Source: Persebacter sp051008975
GTDB lineage: Bacteria; Pseudomonadota; Gammaproteobacteria; Tethybacterales; Persebacteraceae
Length of the DNA stretch: 37,646 bases
Assembly: GCA_051008975.1 (NCBI GenBank)
Contig: JBPCXA010000004.1
Location: 1 to 37,646, forward strand
Reading direction: 5' to 3'
In this document: piece by piece, positions 1 to 8,041 of the stretch
Layout: each line of letters begins with the position of its first letter
Numbering within the stretch: the first letter of the stretch is position 1
Position numbers and translations under genes: made by a program
Notes under the pieces: generated by a model
What the model was told of the DNA's origin: nothing
The model's input: only the letters and a program-made list of their open reading frames with translations
The model's database searches: none

Positions 1-640
1 CACGCGCCCCGGCGCGGCGGCGGTGGACGCCGAAACCGAAAAACGGCGCGCGCTGCCGGTGATTGAAAGTTTGGCGAAAGCGGGCGCGGCGGTTTCCGCC
101 GATACGATGAAGGCGGAAGTGATGCGATGCGCGCTGGACGCCGGCGCCTGCATTCTCAACGATGTGCGCGGATTTTGCGCGCCGAAATCCCGCGCCGTCG
201 CCGTCGCCTCCGATTGCGGCGTGGTGATTATGCACATGAAAGGCGCGCCGCAAACGATGCAAAACGCGCCGCATTATGACGATGTAATCGGCGAAGTCGG
301 GGATTTTTTGCGGCGGCGGACGCGGGAAATGATCGACGCCGGCATAGCGCCCGCGCGCATTTGCGTGGATCCCGGAATCGGTTTCGGCAAGACGCCGGAA
401 CATAATTTGCAATTGATGCGCAATCTGCCGCGCCTCGGCGGCGACCGTCCTCTCTTGCTCGGCGCGTCCCGAAAATCTTGGTTGCGCGCGGTGTGCGGGG
501 AAATGGATTTGCAGCTGCGCGATTCTTCCGGCGCGGCGGCGGCGGCGATTTTGTCGCGGCGCGGCGCGGCGGTGCTGCGCGTGCATAATGTCGCGGCGAC
601 CCGCGCGGCGTTGCAAATCGCGGCGGCGTTGGCGGAATAA
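1..640 (+). CDS. folP: Dihydropteroate synthase, 5' end outside window
   Basis: Joins 6-hydroxymethyl-dihydropterin pyrophosphate to p-aminobenzoate in cytoplasmic folate synthesis. The reading frame is open from base 2 and begins with the residues TRPGA, which match the conserved STRPGA loop of the family, so roughly the first 60-70 residues lie upstream of the window. Further family signatures follow: ILNDVRG (Asn and Asp of the TIM barrel), DPGIGFGKT followed by HNL, the pterin/sulfonamide-site loop GASRKSWL, and RVHNVAAT near the C-terminus (usually RVHDV). It ends in TAA, 22 bases before the convergent membrane-protein gene. No glmM follows it, although folP-glmM is common in Gammaproteobacteria. 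The GTG at 23 is internal and is not the true start. The family assignment is very secure. Confidence 0.95.
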   Translation, partial: TRPGAAAVDAETEKRRALPVIESLAKAGAAVSADTMKAEVMRCALDAGACILNDVRGFCAPKSRAVAVASDCGVVIMHMKGAPQTMQNAPHYDDVIGEVGDFLRRRTREMIDAGIAPARICVDPGIGFGKTPEHNLQLMRNLPRLGGDRPLLLGASRKSWLRAVCGEMDLQLRDSSGAAAAAILSRRGAAVLRVHNVAATRAALQIAAALAE

Positions 641-662
641 ACATCCGGAACGGGACTCGCGG

Positions 663-1145
663 TCAGCGCGGAGAATCGTCCTTGTCGTCTCCGAAAATTT
701 CGTCGAAGCGGTCGGGGCCGTCCGTCGTTTTTTTCGCCGCCGCCGTATCGTCAAAACCGGAATCGTAAAACACGACTTCCGGCTTCGGTTCCGGCCGGCG
801 CACCGGCGGCGGTGGCGGGGGCGGCGGAATCTTTTTCGCGGCGGCGGACGGCGGCGCGGAATACGCGGACGGCGCGGCGCGCGCGACGGTCGCGGTTTCG
901 GATGCGCCGCGTTTGCCGATTTTTTGCCATTCCTGCTCGTCCATTTTTGTCGACGTGCCGGGCGTGATGCGGTGCCATTTTTTAATGTTCGGATTGAGCC
1001 GTTCGGCGAGCGCCGCCGCCAAAAACACCAGCGCGCCGAGAGAAACAAGCAGCGCGAGTCCGGTGACGAAACTCGCCTCTTCGGATTCCACGTCAATCAG
1101 GCGGCTGGCCGCGTAAAGGACGAGCAGGGCGACGATTTCGCGCAT
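663..1145 (-). CDS. Small membrane protein with poly-proline tail, unknown function
   Basis: A 160-residue protein that I do not recognise. Two hydrophobic segments (about residues 3-17 and 26-48) are followed by a polar C-terminal half containing eight consecutive prolines, then RRPEPKPE, then an acidic tail rich in Asp. The likely arrangement is a membrane-anchored hairpin with a cytoplasmic or periplasmic disordered tail. The start ATG lies one base after the stop of the upstream LysR gene (TGA-T-ATG), so the two are almost certainly one transcript with coupled translation. Codon use matches the neighbours. The proline run should make its translation depend on elongation factor P. Lacking an identifiable domain, it is called real because of its operon position, sensible hydrophobic profile and GC-rich codon pattern. 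Confidence 0.7.
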   Translation of the reverse strand: MREIVALLVLYAASRLIDVESEEASFVTGLALLVSLGALVFLAAALAERLNPNIKKWHRITPGTSTKMDEQEWQKIGKRGASETATVARAAPSAYSAPPSAAAKKIPPPPPPPPVRRPEPKPEVVFYDSGFDDTAAAKKTTDGPDRFDEIFGDDKDDSPR

Positions 1146-1146
1146 A

Positions 1147-2127
1147 TCAGGCGTCTCCGGTTTGGAACATGCGGCGGTCGCGCGCGGCTTCGCCGGCCAG
1201 CCATTCGCGCAGAATGACGATTTTCGGCGCGTCCCACACTTCCCGGCGCGCGCACAAATAGCATCCGGATTGCACCGGAACGCGGACGCCGAGCGGGTCT
1301 ATCAGCAGCCCCTTCCGCATGTCGTCGGCGGCCAGCGAGGAGCGGGCGAGGGCGACGCCGTGCCCTTCTATCGCGGCCTGCAAAGTCAGGTCGCTTTGCG
1401 TGAAAAACCGCCCGTCGTTGATGTTGATTTTGCGTCCCGGCGCGGCGATTTTCATCCACGATGTCCAGTCCAAATGCCGCTTGTCGGCGATTTCGGTCTG
1501 GTCGTGCAGCAAGGTGTGGCGGCGCAAATCGTCGGGCGAAGCCAGCGGCGAGTCGCTGCCGGCGAGATACGCCGGGCTGCATACCGCGAACAAAGTTTCG
1601 CGCCACAAAAGCTGCGAACGCAACGCCGCCGAAGAGGGCGGAGACGGCAAATTAACCGCCGCCAATTCGGCGTTTTCGCGTTCCACGTCAATCGTATGAT
1701 TCACCGAACGCGTGATTAATTGCAAATCCGGATGCTGCCGGTAAAAGCGGTGGAGGCGCGGAATCAGCCACTTGGCGGTGAACGACGCCAGCGCGCCCAG
1801 CACGACGCGGCGTCCGATTTGTCCGCAGACGACGCGGGCGACGGCGCGGTCAATGTCGTGGATGGCGCGGTCAAACTTTTCGTACAAAAACCGCCCCTCT
1901 TCGGTGAGAACGATGCCGTGCCGCCGCCGCGACAGCAAATTGCATCCGACATACGTTTCCAGCCGCTTGATTTGCTGGCTGACCGCGCTCGGCGTTACGC
2001 GCATTTGCGCGGCGGCGCGCGAAAAACTGTCGCGGCGGACGACTTCGCGGAAAACGCGAATCGCGGAAAGCGGACAGGCGGCGGCGTCCGAGACGTCCGG
2101 GACGGCGATGGCTTCGGCGGCGGTCAT
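1147..2127 (-). CDS. LysR-family transcriptional regulator, GcvA/TrpI-like
   Basis: A 326-residue DNA-binding regulator. Residues about 20-80 form the LysR winged helix-turn-helix, with the signatures SFSRAAAQMRVTPSAVSQQI, RLE and LTEEG. Residues about 105-310 look like the periplasmic-binding-protein-like effector domain, including FTAKWLIPRL, which resembles the FAxxWLxPRL of GcvA-type regulators. The extra 15 N-terminal residues before PLSAIRVF make the start uncertain. The first in-frame ATG is chosen, and it lies about 35 bases below a good promoter (TTGACT, 16-base spacer, TATAAT). It is divergent from tRNA-Leu and followed directly by a small membrane protein. LysR regulators often control a divergent or adjacent gene, so the small membrane protein is the only obvious local target. 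The regulated pathway cannot be told from the sequence. Confidence 0.9.
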   Translation of the reverse strand: MTAAEAIAVPDVSDAAACPLSAIRVFREVVRRDSFSRAAAQMRVTPSAVSQQIKRLETYVGCNLLSRRRHGIVLTEEGRFLYEKFDRAIHDIDRAVARVVCGQIGRRVVLGALASFTAKWLIPRLHRFYRQHPDLQLITRSVNHTIDVERENAELAAVNLPSPPSSAALRSQLLWRETLFAVCSPAYLAGSDSPLASPDDLRRHTLLHDQTEIADKRHLDWTSWMKIAAPGRKININDGRFFTQSDLTLQAAIEGHGVALARSSLAADDMRKGLLIDPLGVRVPVQSGCYLCARREVWDAPKIVILREWLAGEAARDRRMFQTGDA

Positions 2128-2162
2128 GGCGTTAAGTTTCGTTGCGGCTGCTCCCCGCCCGC

Positions 2163-2190
2163 ATTATACCCGCCGCGGGCGCGAAGTCAA
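2163..2190 (-). promoter_or_regulatory. Promoter of the LysR operon
   Basis: On the minus strand, TTGACT (2190-2185) and TATAAT (2168-2163) are separated by 16 bases. This is one of the best sigma-70-type promoters in the window. Transcription should start near 2156, giving a leader of about 29 bases before the ATG at 2127. Confidence 0.75.
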
Positions 2191-2216
2191 AAAATATATT
2201 CCTGCCCGCGCGGCTG

Positions 2217-2246
2217 TTGCGCGGCGCGGCGTTTTTGCGGTATAAT
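2217..2246 (+). promoter_or_regulatory. Promoter of tRNA-Leu / tRNA-Val
   Basis: TTGCGC (2217-2222), an 18-base spacer and a perfect TATAAT (2241-2246) lie 13 bases upstream of the mature 5' end of tRNA-Leu. The predicted start near 2253 gives a very short 5' leader for RNase P. The two tRNA genes are 6 bases apart and presumably cotranscribed. Confidence 0.75.
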
Positions 2247-2259
2247 TTGCGCCGCAGCG

Positions 2260-2343
2260 GCCGAGGTGGCGGAATTGGTAGACGCGCCGGACTCAAAATC
2301 CGGTGCCGGAAACGGCATGAGGGTTCGAGTCCCTCCCTCGGCA
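2260..2343 (+). tRNA. tRNA-Leu(CAA)
   Basis: A class II tRNA with a long variable arm. The acceptor stem GCCGAGG pairs with CCTCGGC. The anticodon stem CCGGA/TCCGG closes the loop CTCAAAA, which puts CAA at positions 34-36, reading UUG codons. The T loop is TTCGAGT. The discriminator A at 2343 is followed by CCG, so the 3' CCA is not encoded and must be added by tRNA nucleotidyltransferase. Confidence 0.97.
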
Positions 2344-2349
2344 CCGCGC

Positions 2350-2420
<71 letters not shown>

Positions 2421-2423
<3 letters not shown>

Positions 2424-3335
2424 CCGTTTTTCCGGAATTGACGCGGGGCGACATTCCGCCCGTTTTTCTCCGTGCAACGCCATCATTATTCCGCAAAAAA
2501 CGATGACGGCAATTCCCAGCCATTCGCGCGCGTCCGGAATGTCGCCGTGCAGAATTAATCCGATAATCACCGCCGCCGCAATTTCCCAATAAGTAAACAG
2601 CGAGAGAAACGCCGCTTTTGCATATTTGAACGCAAGCGCCAACAAATAATGCGCAAGCGCGATGACTCCGCCGATGACGGCGAAAAAGGCAATTTCACCG
2701 GCGCCTGGCGGTTTTGTTTCCACAAAAAACATCAGCGGCAAAAGCGCCGCCGCGCCGACCGCCGCCACATAAAAACTCCCGACTTCGGGCGGAGCGGCGG
2801 GAAGTTTGCGCGAAGCGAGCAGGAATAAAGCGTAAAATACGCCGCAGATAATCGCAAAGATGTTGTGCCATTCCAAACCGGCGTCCGGACGCGCAATTAA
2901 TAACACGCCGCCGAAACCGCCCGCGATGCAAATGAAATGAGAGGCGCGCACCCGTTCGCCCAATACCGCAAACGACAGCGCGGCGACGATAAACAGCGCG
3001 ACCAGCGACAATGCAACAGCGCGCGCCAACGGAATTACGGAAATTGACAATACAAAAAACAGTATGGCCACGGACAGAAACGCGCCGCGAATGATTTGCG
3101 CGCGCGGATGAAATTCATGAATCAATTTTTCGCGATGGCGAAAAATGACGAACGGCGCCAGCCACAAAAAGTGCGCGGTAAACCGTCCGCACATTACTTC
3201 CAAGGGCGGCAACGACGCCATTAAGCTTTTGCCGATGCCTTCGCCGAGAGGTATAAGCGTAAATGCGCCGACCATCAGCAACGCCCCCAGCAGACGCTTT
3301 TCCGAATGCTGCGTTTGGGAAAGGGCGTTTGGCAT
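2421..3335 (-). CDS. EamA/DMT-family membrane transporter
   Basis: An inner-membrane permease of the drug/metabolite transporter superfamily. About ten hydrophobic segments fall in two EamA halves; the end of the first half shows the typical LGERVRASHFICIAGGFGGVL pattern. Substrate unknown; relatives export amino acids, nucleotides or drugs. The reading frame is open to 3410, but that extension runs through a REP palindrome and the promoter. The start is placed at the ATG at 3335 (MPNALSQ), giving 304 residues, because a TATAAT ends 10 bases upstream. That leaves a leader of only about 4 bases and no Shine-Dalgarno site. The stop codon overlaps the 3' end of tRNA-Val on the other strand. It is a distant relative of the EamA gene at 26361, not a recent duplicate. 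Confidence 0.88.
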
Positions 3336-3345
3336 AACGGGCGGC

Positions 3346-3351
3346 ATTATA
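3346..3351 (-). promoter_or_regulatory. -10 element of the EamA gene (near-leaderless)
   Basis: TATAAT on the minus strand ends 10 bases before the ATG at 3335. A weak TTGTTT -35 candidate lies 16 bases upstream (3373-3368). The expected transcript begins around 3339, so there is no room for a ribosome binding site. Confidence 0.55.
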
Positions 3352-3408
3352 CGGGGAATCCGCCCGAAAACAAAAACCGCCATTCCGGCGAAAGAAAAAA
3401 GACGTACC

Positions 3409-3480
3409 ATTCCTGCGAAAGCAGGAATCCTCGCCGTTTGCGGAATTAATGACGGCGGAGATTCCTGCTTTCGCAGGAAT
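3409..3480. repeat. Pair of inverted REP-like palindromes
   Basis: Two 20-bp palindromes of the ATTCCTGC/GCAGGAAT family, at 3409-3428 and 3461-3480, are oriented as inverted copies with GAAA or TTTC loops. They flank a 32-bp spacer. They sit between the EamA promoter and the 21-bp tandem array. Transcribed, each forms a stable 8-bp hairpin. Confidence 0.85.
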
Positions 3481-3621
3481 GGTACTGTGGGTGTACTTTG
3501 GACGGCGGAGGCGAAAAATGGCGAATCCGCCGCGAAAACGCCCGAATTGTCCCCGAAATGCCGAAAATGGCGTTTTACTCCCTTAATTTTGGTCTTAACT
3601 CCCTTGTACGCGGGCTTGCTT

Positions 3622-3712
3622 GCACTGTTTACGGCGTAAACAGTGCTGTCGACGGGCTAAACAGTGCTGTTCTCGGAAGAAACAGTACTGTTTGCGGGCT
3701 AAACAGTACTGT
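3622..3712. repeat. 21-bp period tandem array of AAACAGTRCTGT
   Basis: AAACAGTGCTGT occurs at 3638 and 3659, and AAACAGTACTGT at 3680 and 3701, with starts exactly 21 bp apart. The core ACAGTACTGT is a perfect palindrome and the G variant a near-palindrome. Degenerate 21-bp units can be followed upstream to about 3575. The first full unit also takes part in a perfect 11-bp inverted repeat, GCACTGTTTAC-GGC-GTAAACAGTGC, at 3622-3646. The region lies in the noncoding gap 3336-3756, downstream of trkH and upstream of the EamA promoter. No gene is called here; an open frame through the array would only encode a seven-residue repeat. Confidence 0.85.
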
Positions 3713-3756
3713 CCTGTCGACGGGCATTTTCATGCTGTTTTTTCCGCCGCCCGCCG

Positions 3757-5211
3757 TCAATATCTCCAAAAACTGAAACGCAGGAGAATCAGGAACGAAA
3801 TTAATTCCAGACGCCCGACCAGCATCGAGGCGGCGCACAGCCAGGTTTGCACCGGCGACAGCCAACCGTAGTTGGACGCCGGACCGACTTCGCCGAGACC
3901 GGGGCCGGTGTTGCTGATCGTCGCCAAAGCCGCCGAAAAGGCGGTGATAAAATCCATTCCCGTCGCCGCCAGCGCCAGCATTAACGCCGCCGCCGTTCCG
4001 AAATAGGCGAGAATAAAAAACAACGCCGTCACCAAATGTTTCTGCGGCAAAGACGGCGCCGCCTTGTTGCTGTAATACGCCTGCGGATGCAAACTTTTGT
4101 CGCTTTCGGAGCCGGTTTGATACAACGCCAAAAGCGTCCGCTGCATTTTGACGCCGCCGCCGGTGGAGCCGCCGCACGAAACAAAATTCGCCAAAATTAA
4201 CATCAGCAGCGGCGCGAACAGCGGCCACGCCCCGTAATCGGCGTTGGAATATCCGGTCGTCGTCACGACCGACACGGCGTTAAAAATTCCGAAACGCGCG
4301 GCGTCCGCCCAGCCGTATTCCCCCGCGAAACGCAGGCAAAACACGACCGCCGCCGCCGAAACGCAAACCGCCAAAAGATAGGCGCGGCACTCCAAACTGC
4401 GCCAATACAGGCGCGGCGTCTTCCGCTTCCAGGCGAGAAAATGCAGCACGAAATTAATTCCGGCGACGACCATAAAAACGATCGCGACCGCCTCTATCAG
4501 CGGCGAATCAAAATAGGCGTAACTTTTGTCGTGGGAAGAAAAGCCGCCCAGTCCCAGAGTTGTGAACGCGTGAATCACCGCGTCCAGCGGCGACATTCCC
4601 GCCGCGAAATACGCCGCCGCGCAGGCGACGGTCAACGCGGCGTAAGTCAGCCACAGCGTTTTGGCGGTTTGCGCGATTTGCGGCGTTAACCGTTCGTCTT
4701 TCGCCGGACCGGGCAATTCGGTTTGCATCATCGCGGCGTTTCCGGCGGACAGCGCCGGCAGTACGGCGACGACCAGCACGATGAGTCCCATTCCGCCCAG
4801 CCAGATCATTTCGCCGCGCCAGAAATTCAAAGACGGCGGCAGATCGTCAATCCCCGAAAGCACCGTAGCGCCGGTCGCCGTCAATCCCGACGCCGCTTCG
4901 AAATACGCCCGCGTAAAAGACAATTCCGGCAGTACGCGCATTAGCGGCAGCGCGCCTATCGCCGGCAGCAAAGTCCAAATCAGCGCGACCAATAAAAATC
5001 CGTCGCGCAATCCGAGGCGCGGGCTTTTGAATCGCGCGCCGAGCAACGCGCACAGCAGTCCGCCGCCCGCGGTTTGCGCGGCGGCGGTCAGGTAAATTTC
5101 GGCGAGTCCGTCCTCGTATATCCACGACACGACGGCGGGGAGGCACATCAGCGCGCCGAAAAAGACGGCCAGTTTTCCCAGCCGTTCCAGCAGTCCGAAA
5201 AAACGGCGCAC
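3757..5211 (-). CDS. trkH: Trk potassium uptake system, membrane subunit TrkH
   Basis: The K+-translocating subunit in the inner membrane, working with the NAD(H)/nucleotide-binding TrkA. Its 484 residues match TrkH of E. coli (483). The four selectivity-filter loops are visible: TATGA at 111-115, TTLGLGGFSS at 217-226, VTTTGYS at 316-322 and TISNTGPGLG at 431-440, each followed by a membrane helix. The start is GTG (MRRFFGLLE), 10 bases after the TAG of trkA, so it belongs to the proA-trkA-trkH transcript. No terminator is evident after its stop; the 21-bp repeat array and REP palindromes begin within 45 bases. Nothing in the sequence looks damaged. Confidence 0.96.
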   Translation of the reverse strand: MRRFFGLLERLGKLAVFFGALMCLPAVVSWIYEDGLAEIYLTAAAQTAGGGLLCALLGARFKSPRLGLRDGFLLVALIWTLLPAIGALPLMRVLPELSFTRAYFEAASGLTATGATVLSGIDDLPPSLNFWRGEMIWLGGMGLIVLVVAVLPALSAGNAAMMQTELPGPAKDERLTPQIAQTAKTLWLTYAALTVACAAAYFAAGMSPLDAVIHAFTTLGLGGFSSHDKSYAYFDSPLIEAVAIVFMVVAGINFVLHFLAWKRKTPRLYWRSLECRAYLLAVCVSAAAVVFCLRFAGEYGWADAARFGIFNAVSVVTTTGYSNADYGAWPLFAPLLMLILANFVSCGGSTGGGVKMQRTLLALYQTGSESDKSLHPQAYYSNKAAPSLPQKHLVTALFFILAYFGTAAALMLALAATGMDFITAFSAALATISNTGPGLGEVGPASNYGWLSPVQTWLCAASMLVGRLELISFLILLRFSFWRY

Positions 5212-5221
5212 CGCGACGCGC

Positions 5222-6586
5222 CTACAAATAGCCGACGGCGACCTGCAGCAGTTTTTCCGTCCGCCGCATTGCCTTGCCGCCGGCGACGAATACGATCAGG
5301 CGGTCGCCGTCCTGCAGCAGCGTCCGGTCGTGCGCGACGATCATCCGCTCGCCGCGTACGACCGCGCCGGGCATCGCGTTCTGCGGCCACGAAACATCGG
5401 AAATCGCGCGTCCGACGACCGGCGAAGTGCCGGCGTCGCCGTGAATGACCGCCTCGATCGCCTCCGCCTTTCCGTGATGCAGCGAATGCACGACGCCGAC
5501 GTCGCCGGCGCGAATATGCGCGAGAATCGCGCCGATGGACAACTCGGAGGGGGCGACGACATTGTCCAAAAGGCGCGCGAGAATTCCTGCGTAGGCGGTG
5601 CGGTTGACCAAGACGATGTTGCGTTTCGCCCCCAGCCGTTTCGCCAGCATCGCCGACAAAATGTTCTCCTCGTCGTCGTTTGTCAGCGCGCAATACACGT
5701 CGGTGTCGGCGATATTTTCCTCTTCCAGCATTCGTTCGTCGGACGCGCCGCCCTTCAACACCAGCGTATCTTCCAGCGCGCCGGAGAGATGCGCGCACCG
5801 CTCCTGCGACATTTCAATAATTTTAACGCGGCTGGTTTTTTGGATTCGCCGCGCCACGCGCAACCCGACATTGCCGCCGCCGGCAATTAACACGTTGCGA
5901 TAGGAGCCGCCGCCGGCGATCAGCGGGAGCAGGGCGTCCAAATCGTCTTCGGCGATGACGACCGAAATTTCATCGCCGACGAACAAACGGGTACCGCCGC
6001 CGGGCATCTGAATTTTATGATCGCGATACACGGCGACGACGCGAAAATCAATTTCCGGGCGGGCGCGGCGGATGTTGCCGATGGTGTCGCCGGTCATTTC
6101 GCCGCCGGAAAGTACGCGGACGGACGCCAGCGCGACCCGGTGATTGGAAAACCGATGCACCGAAAGACAGCCCGGATGGCGGATTGTGTCGCAAATGTTG
6201 TCGGCGACGATCTGCTCCGGCGAAAAAATGCGGGTGATGTCAAACCCTTCGGGGGAGGAAATTTCGGACGTATTCAGCGCGCCGCTGCGCAGCCGGGCGA
6301 TTTTTTTCGGCGTCTGAAACATCGCCGAACACAGGCGGCAGGCGACGAGATTCACTTCGTCTATGGCGGTGACGGCGATGACGATTTCGGCGTTTTCGCC
6401 GCCGGCGCGCCGCAAAACCGCCGGATCCGCGGCGCTGCCGGCGACGGTGCGCAGGTCGTACATGGACTGCAGTTCCAAAAGTTTGGTGATGTCGTCGTCC
6501 ACGACGGTGACATTGCATCCGTTTTTGACGAGCGCCCGGGCGGTTTCGCCGCCGACCCGTCCGCAGCCGAGAATTAGTACTTCCAT
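5222..6586 (-). CDS. trkA: Trk system regulatory/nucleotide-binding subunit TrkA
   Basis: A cytoplasmic peripheral subunit that gates TrkH in response to nucleotides. The 454-residue protein has the expected duplicated RCK layout: a Rossmann fold with GCGRVGGE at residues 7-14 and an acidic VVDDD strand end, a TrkA-C domain, then a second Rossmann fold with GGGNVGLRVARR near residue 230 and a second TrkA-C domain. The ATG at 6586 lies 20 bases after the proA stop. The downstream trkH follows after 10 bases. Pairing with trkH in one transcript is usual in some proteobacteria; E. coli separates them. Confidence 0.96.
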   Translation of the reverse strand: MEVLILGCGRVGGETARALVKNGCNVTVVDDDITKLLELQSMYDLRTVAGSAADPAVLRRAGGENAEIVIAVTAIDEVNLVACRLCSAMFQTPKKIARLRSGALNTSEISSPEGFDITRIFSPEQIVADNICDTIRHPGCLSVHRFSNHRVALASVRVLSGGEMTGDTIGNIRRARPEIDFRVVAVYRDHKIQMPGGGTRLFVGDEISVVIAEDDLDALLPLIAGGGSYRNVLIAGGGNVGLRVARRIQKTSRVKIIEMSQERCAHLSGALEDTLVLKGGASDERMLEEENIADTDVYCALTNDDEENILSAMLAKRLGAKRNIVLVNRTAYAGILARLLDNVVAPSELSIGAILAHIRAGDVGVVHSLHHGKAEAIEAVIHGDAGTSPVVGRAISDVSWPQNAMPGAVVRGERMIVAHDRTLLQDGDRLIVFVAGGKAMRRTEKLLQVAVGYL

Positions 6587-6605
6587 ATCGGAACGCGGGC
6601 GGGCG

Positions 6606-7877
6606 TCAGGCGCGAATTTCGCCGTTGCCGAAAACGACGTATTTTTGACAGGTCAGCCCGGCGAGTCCCACCGGGCCGCGGGCGTGCAATTTGCCGGTGG
6701 AAATTCCGACTTCCGCGCCGAGCCCGAATTCGCCGCCGTCCGCGAACGCGGTGGAGGCGTTCAGCATCACGGAACTGGAATCCACTTCGCGCAAAAACCG
6801 CCGCCCGATTCGGACGCTGTCGGTGACGACGGCGTCGGTGTGGCCGGAACCGAATTCGTTGATATGCGCGACGGCTTCGTCCGCGTCGGCGACGATTTTA
6901 ATGCTGATAATCGGCGCGAGATATTCCGCGCGCCAGTCGTCTTCGGTCGCCGCGGCGCATCGGATAATCTTGCGCGTTTCGGCGCAGCCGCGCATTTCCA
7001 CCTTGCGGGCGGAAAGCGCCGCGGCGATTTGCGGCAAAAACGCGGCGGCGGTGGCGCGATGCACCAATAAACTTTCCGCCGCCGAGCAGACGCCATAACG
7101 CCGCGTTTTGGCGTTGATGACGATTTTTTCCGCCATTGTCAAATCGGCGGCGGCGTCCACATATACGTGGCAATTGCCGTCCAAATGTTTCAACACCGGC
7201 ATCCGCGCGACCGCCGCGACCCGTTCGATCAATCCGCGCCCGCCGCGGGGAATCGCCAGATCAATTTCTTCGCGCGACAGCAATTCGTCCACGAGGGCGC
7301 GCGAGGAATCGGCGACCACCTGCGCGGCGGCGGCGGGCAATTCGGCGGCGTCCAAAGCGGCGGAGAGACATTCGCCGATCGCCGCGTTGCTGTGTTTCGC
7401 TTCGCCGCCGCCGCGCAAAATGACCGCGTTTCCGGCTTTCAACGCCAGCGCGGCGATGTCCGCGGTGACATTCGGGCGCGATTCGTAAATCGCCAAAATC
7501 ACACCCAGCGGCGTCCGCATTTTGCCCACCGAAATGCCGGACGGACGGACGGCAAAATCGCTCATTTCGCCGACCGGGTCGGGCAGGGCGATAATCGCCG
7601 CCAGTCCTTCGGTCATTCCGCGCATCCGTTTTTCGTCCAAAAACAGGCGGTCTTTTAGCGCGTCCGACAACTCGCCGGCGGCCGCCAAATCGCGCCGGTT
7701 GGCCGCCATGATGTTCTTCGCGTTGTCCTGCAATTGCGCGATAAAATTTTGTAAAACCGCGTTTTTTTGCGCGGTCGCGGCATGCGCGACAGTCGCCGCG
7801 ACGGCGCGGGCGGCGCGGGCGATTTCGCCTCCGGAAGGCGGCGAAGCGGCGATTGTTTTTTCGGAAAATGCCGTCAT
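6606..7877 (-). CDS. proA: Gamma-glutamyl phosphate reductase
   Basis: NADPH-dependent reduction of gamma-glutamyl phosphate to glutamate-5-semialdehyde, the second step of proline synthesis, in the cytoplasm. The 423-residue length fits (E. coli 417). Seen: the N-terminal Rossmann segment with YESRPNVTADIAALALKAGN, the invariant LKHLDGNCHVYVD at 229-241, and the catalytic cysteine C264 in YGVCSAAESLLV, where most homologues read GVCNAxETLLV. It heads the leftward proA-trkA-trkH transcript; proB is not in the window. Linking proline synthesis with K+ uptake makes sense physiologically because both are osmotic responses, but joint regulation is only inferred from the 20-base gap. Confidence 0.97.
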   Translation of the reverse strand: MTAFSEKTIAASPPSGGEIARAARAVAATVAHAATAQKNAVLQNFIAQLQDNAKNIMAANRRDLAAAGELSDALKDRLFLDEKRMRGMTEGLAAIIALPDPVGEMSDFAVRPSGISVGKMRTPLGVILAIYESRPNVTADIAALALKAGNAVILRGGGEAKHSNAAIGECLSAALDAAELPAAAAQVVADSSRALVDELLSREEIDLAIPRGGRGLIERVAAVARMPVLKHLDGNCHVYVDAAADLTMAEKIVINAKTRRYGVCSAAESLLVHRATAAAFLPQIAAALSARKVEMRGCAETRKIIRCAAATEDDWRAEYLAPIISIKIVADADEAVAHINEFGSGHTDAVVTDSVRIGRRFLREVDSSSVMLNASTAFADGGEFGLGAEVGISTGKLHARGPVGLAGLTCQKYVVFGNGEIRA

Positions 7878-7918
7878 TATGTTGAATCCGCGCCCGGCGG
7901 AAACGGGTATTAGGGCGA

Positions 7919-7924
7919 ATTATA
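7919..7924 (-). promoter_or_regulatory. -10 element of proA-trkA-trkH
   Basis: TATAAT on the minus strand, 41 bases above the proA ATG. No convincing -35 is visible. It is the only -10-like hexamer close to the start of this operon. Confidence 0.5.
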
Positions 7925-8041
7925 CTCCGTTCCCGGCGATCCCGCGTTTTTATTTTCCGCCCTTTTGTCCCATTCCCCGCCACAGTTCCATTCCCGCCCC
8001 TTTGTCCTATTCCTGCCCTCGTCCTATTTCTGCCCACCCGT

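Noticed and set aside
3498..3776. 92-codon frame through the 21-bp tandem array
   Set aside because: The start is next to a REP, composition differs from real genes here, and the protein is mainly a seven-residue repeat made by the DNA array. Treated as noncoding, with a small chance of being real.
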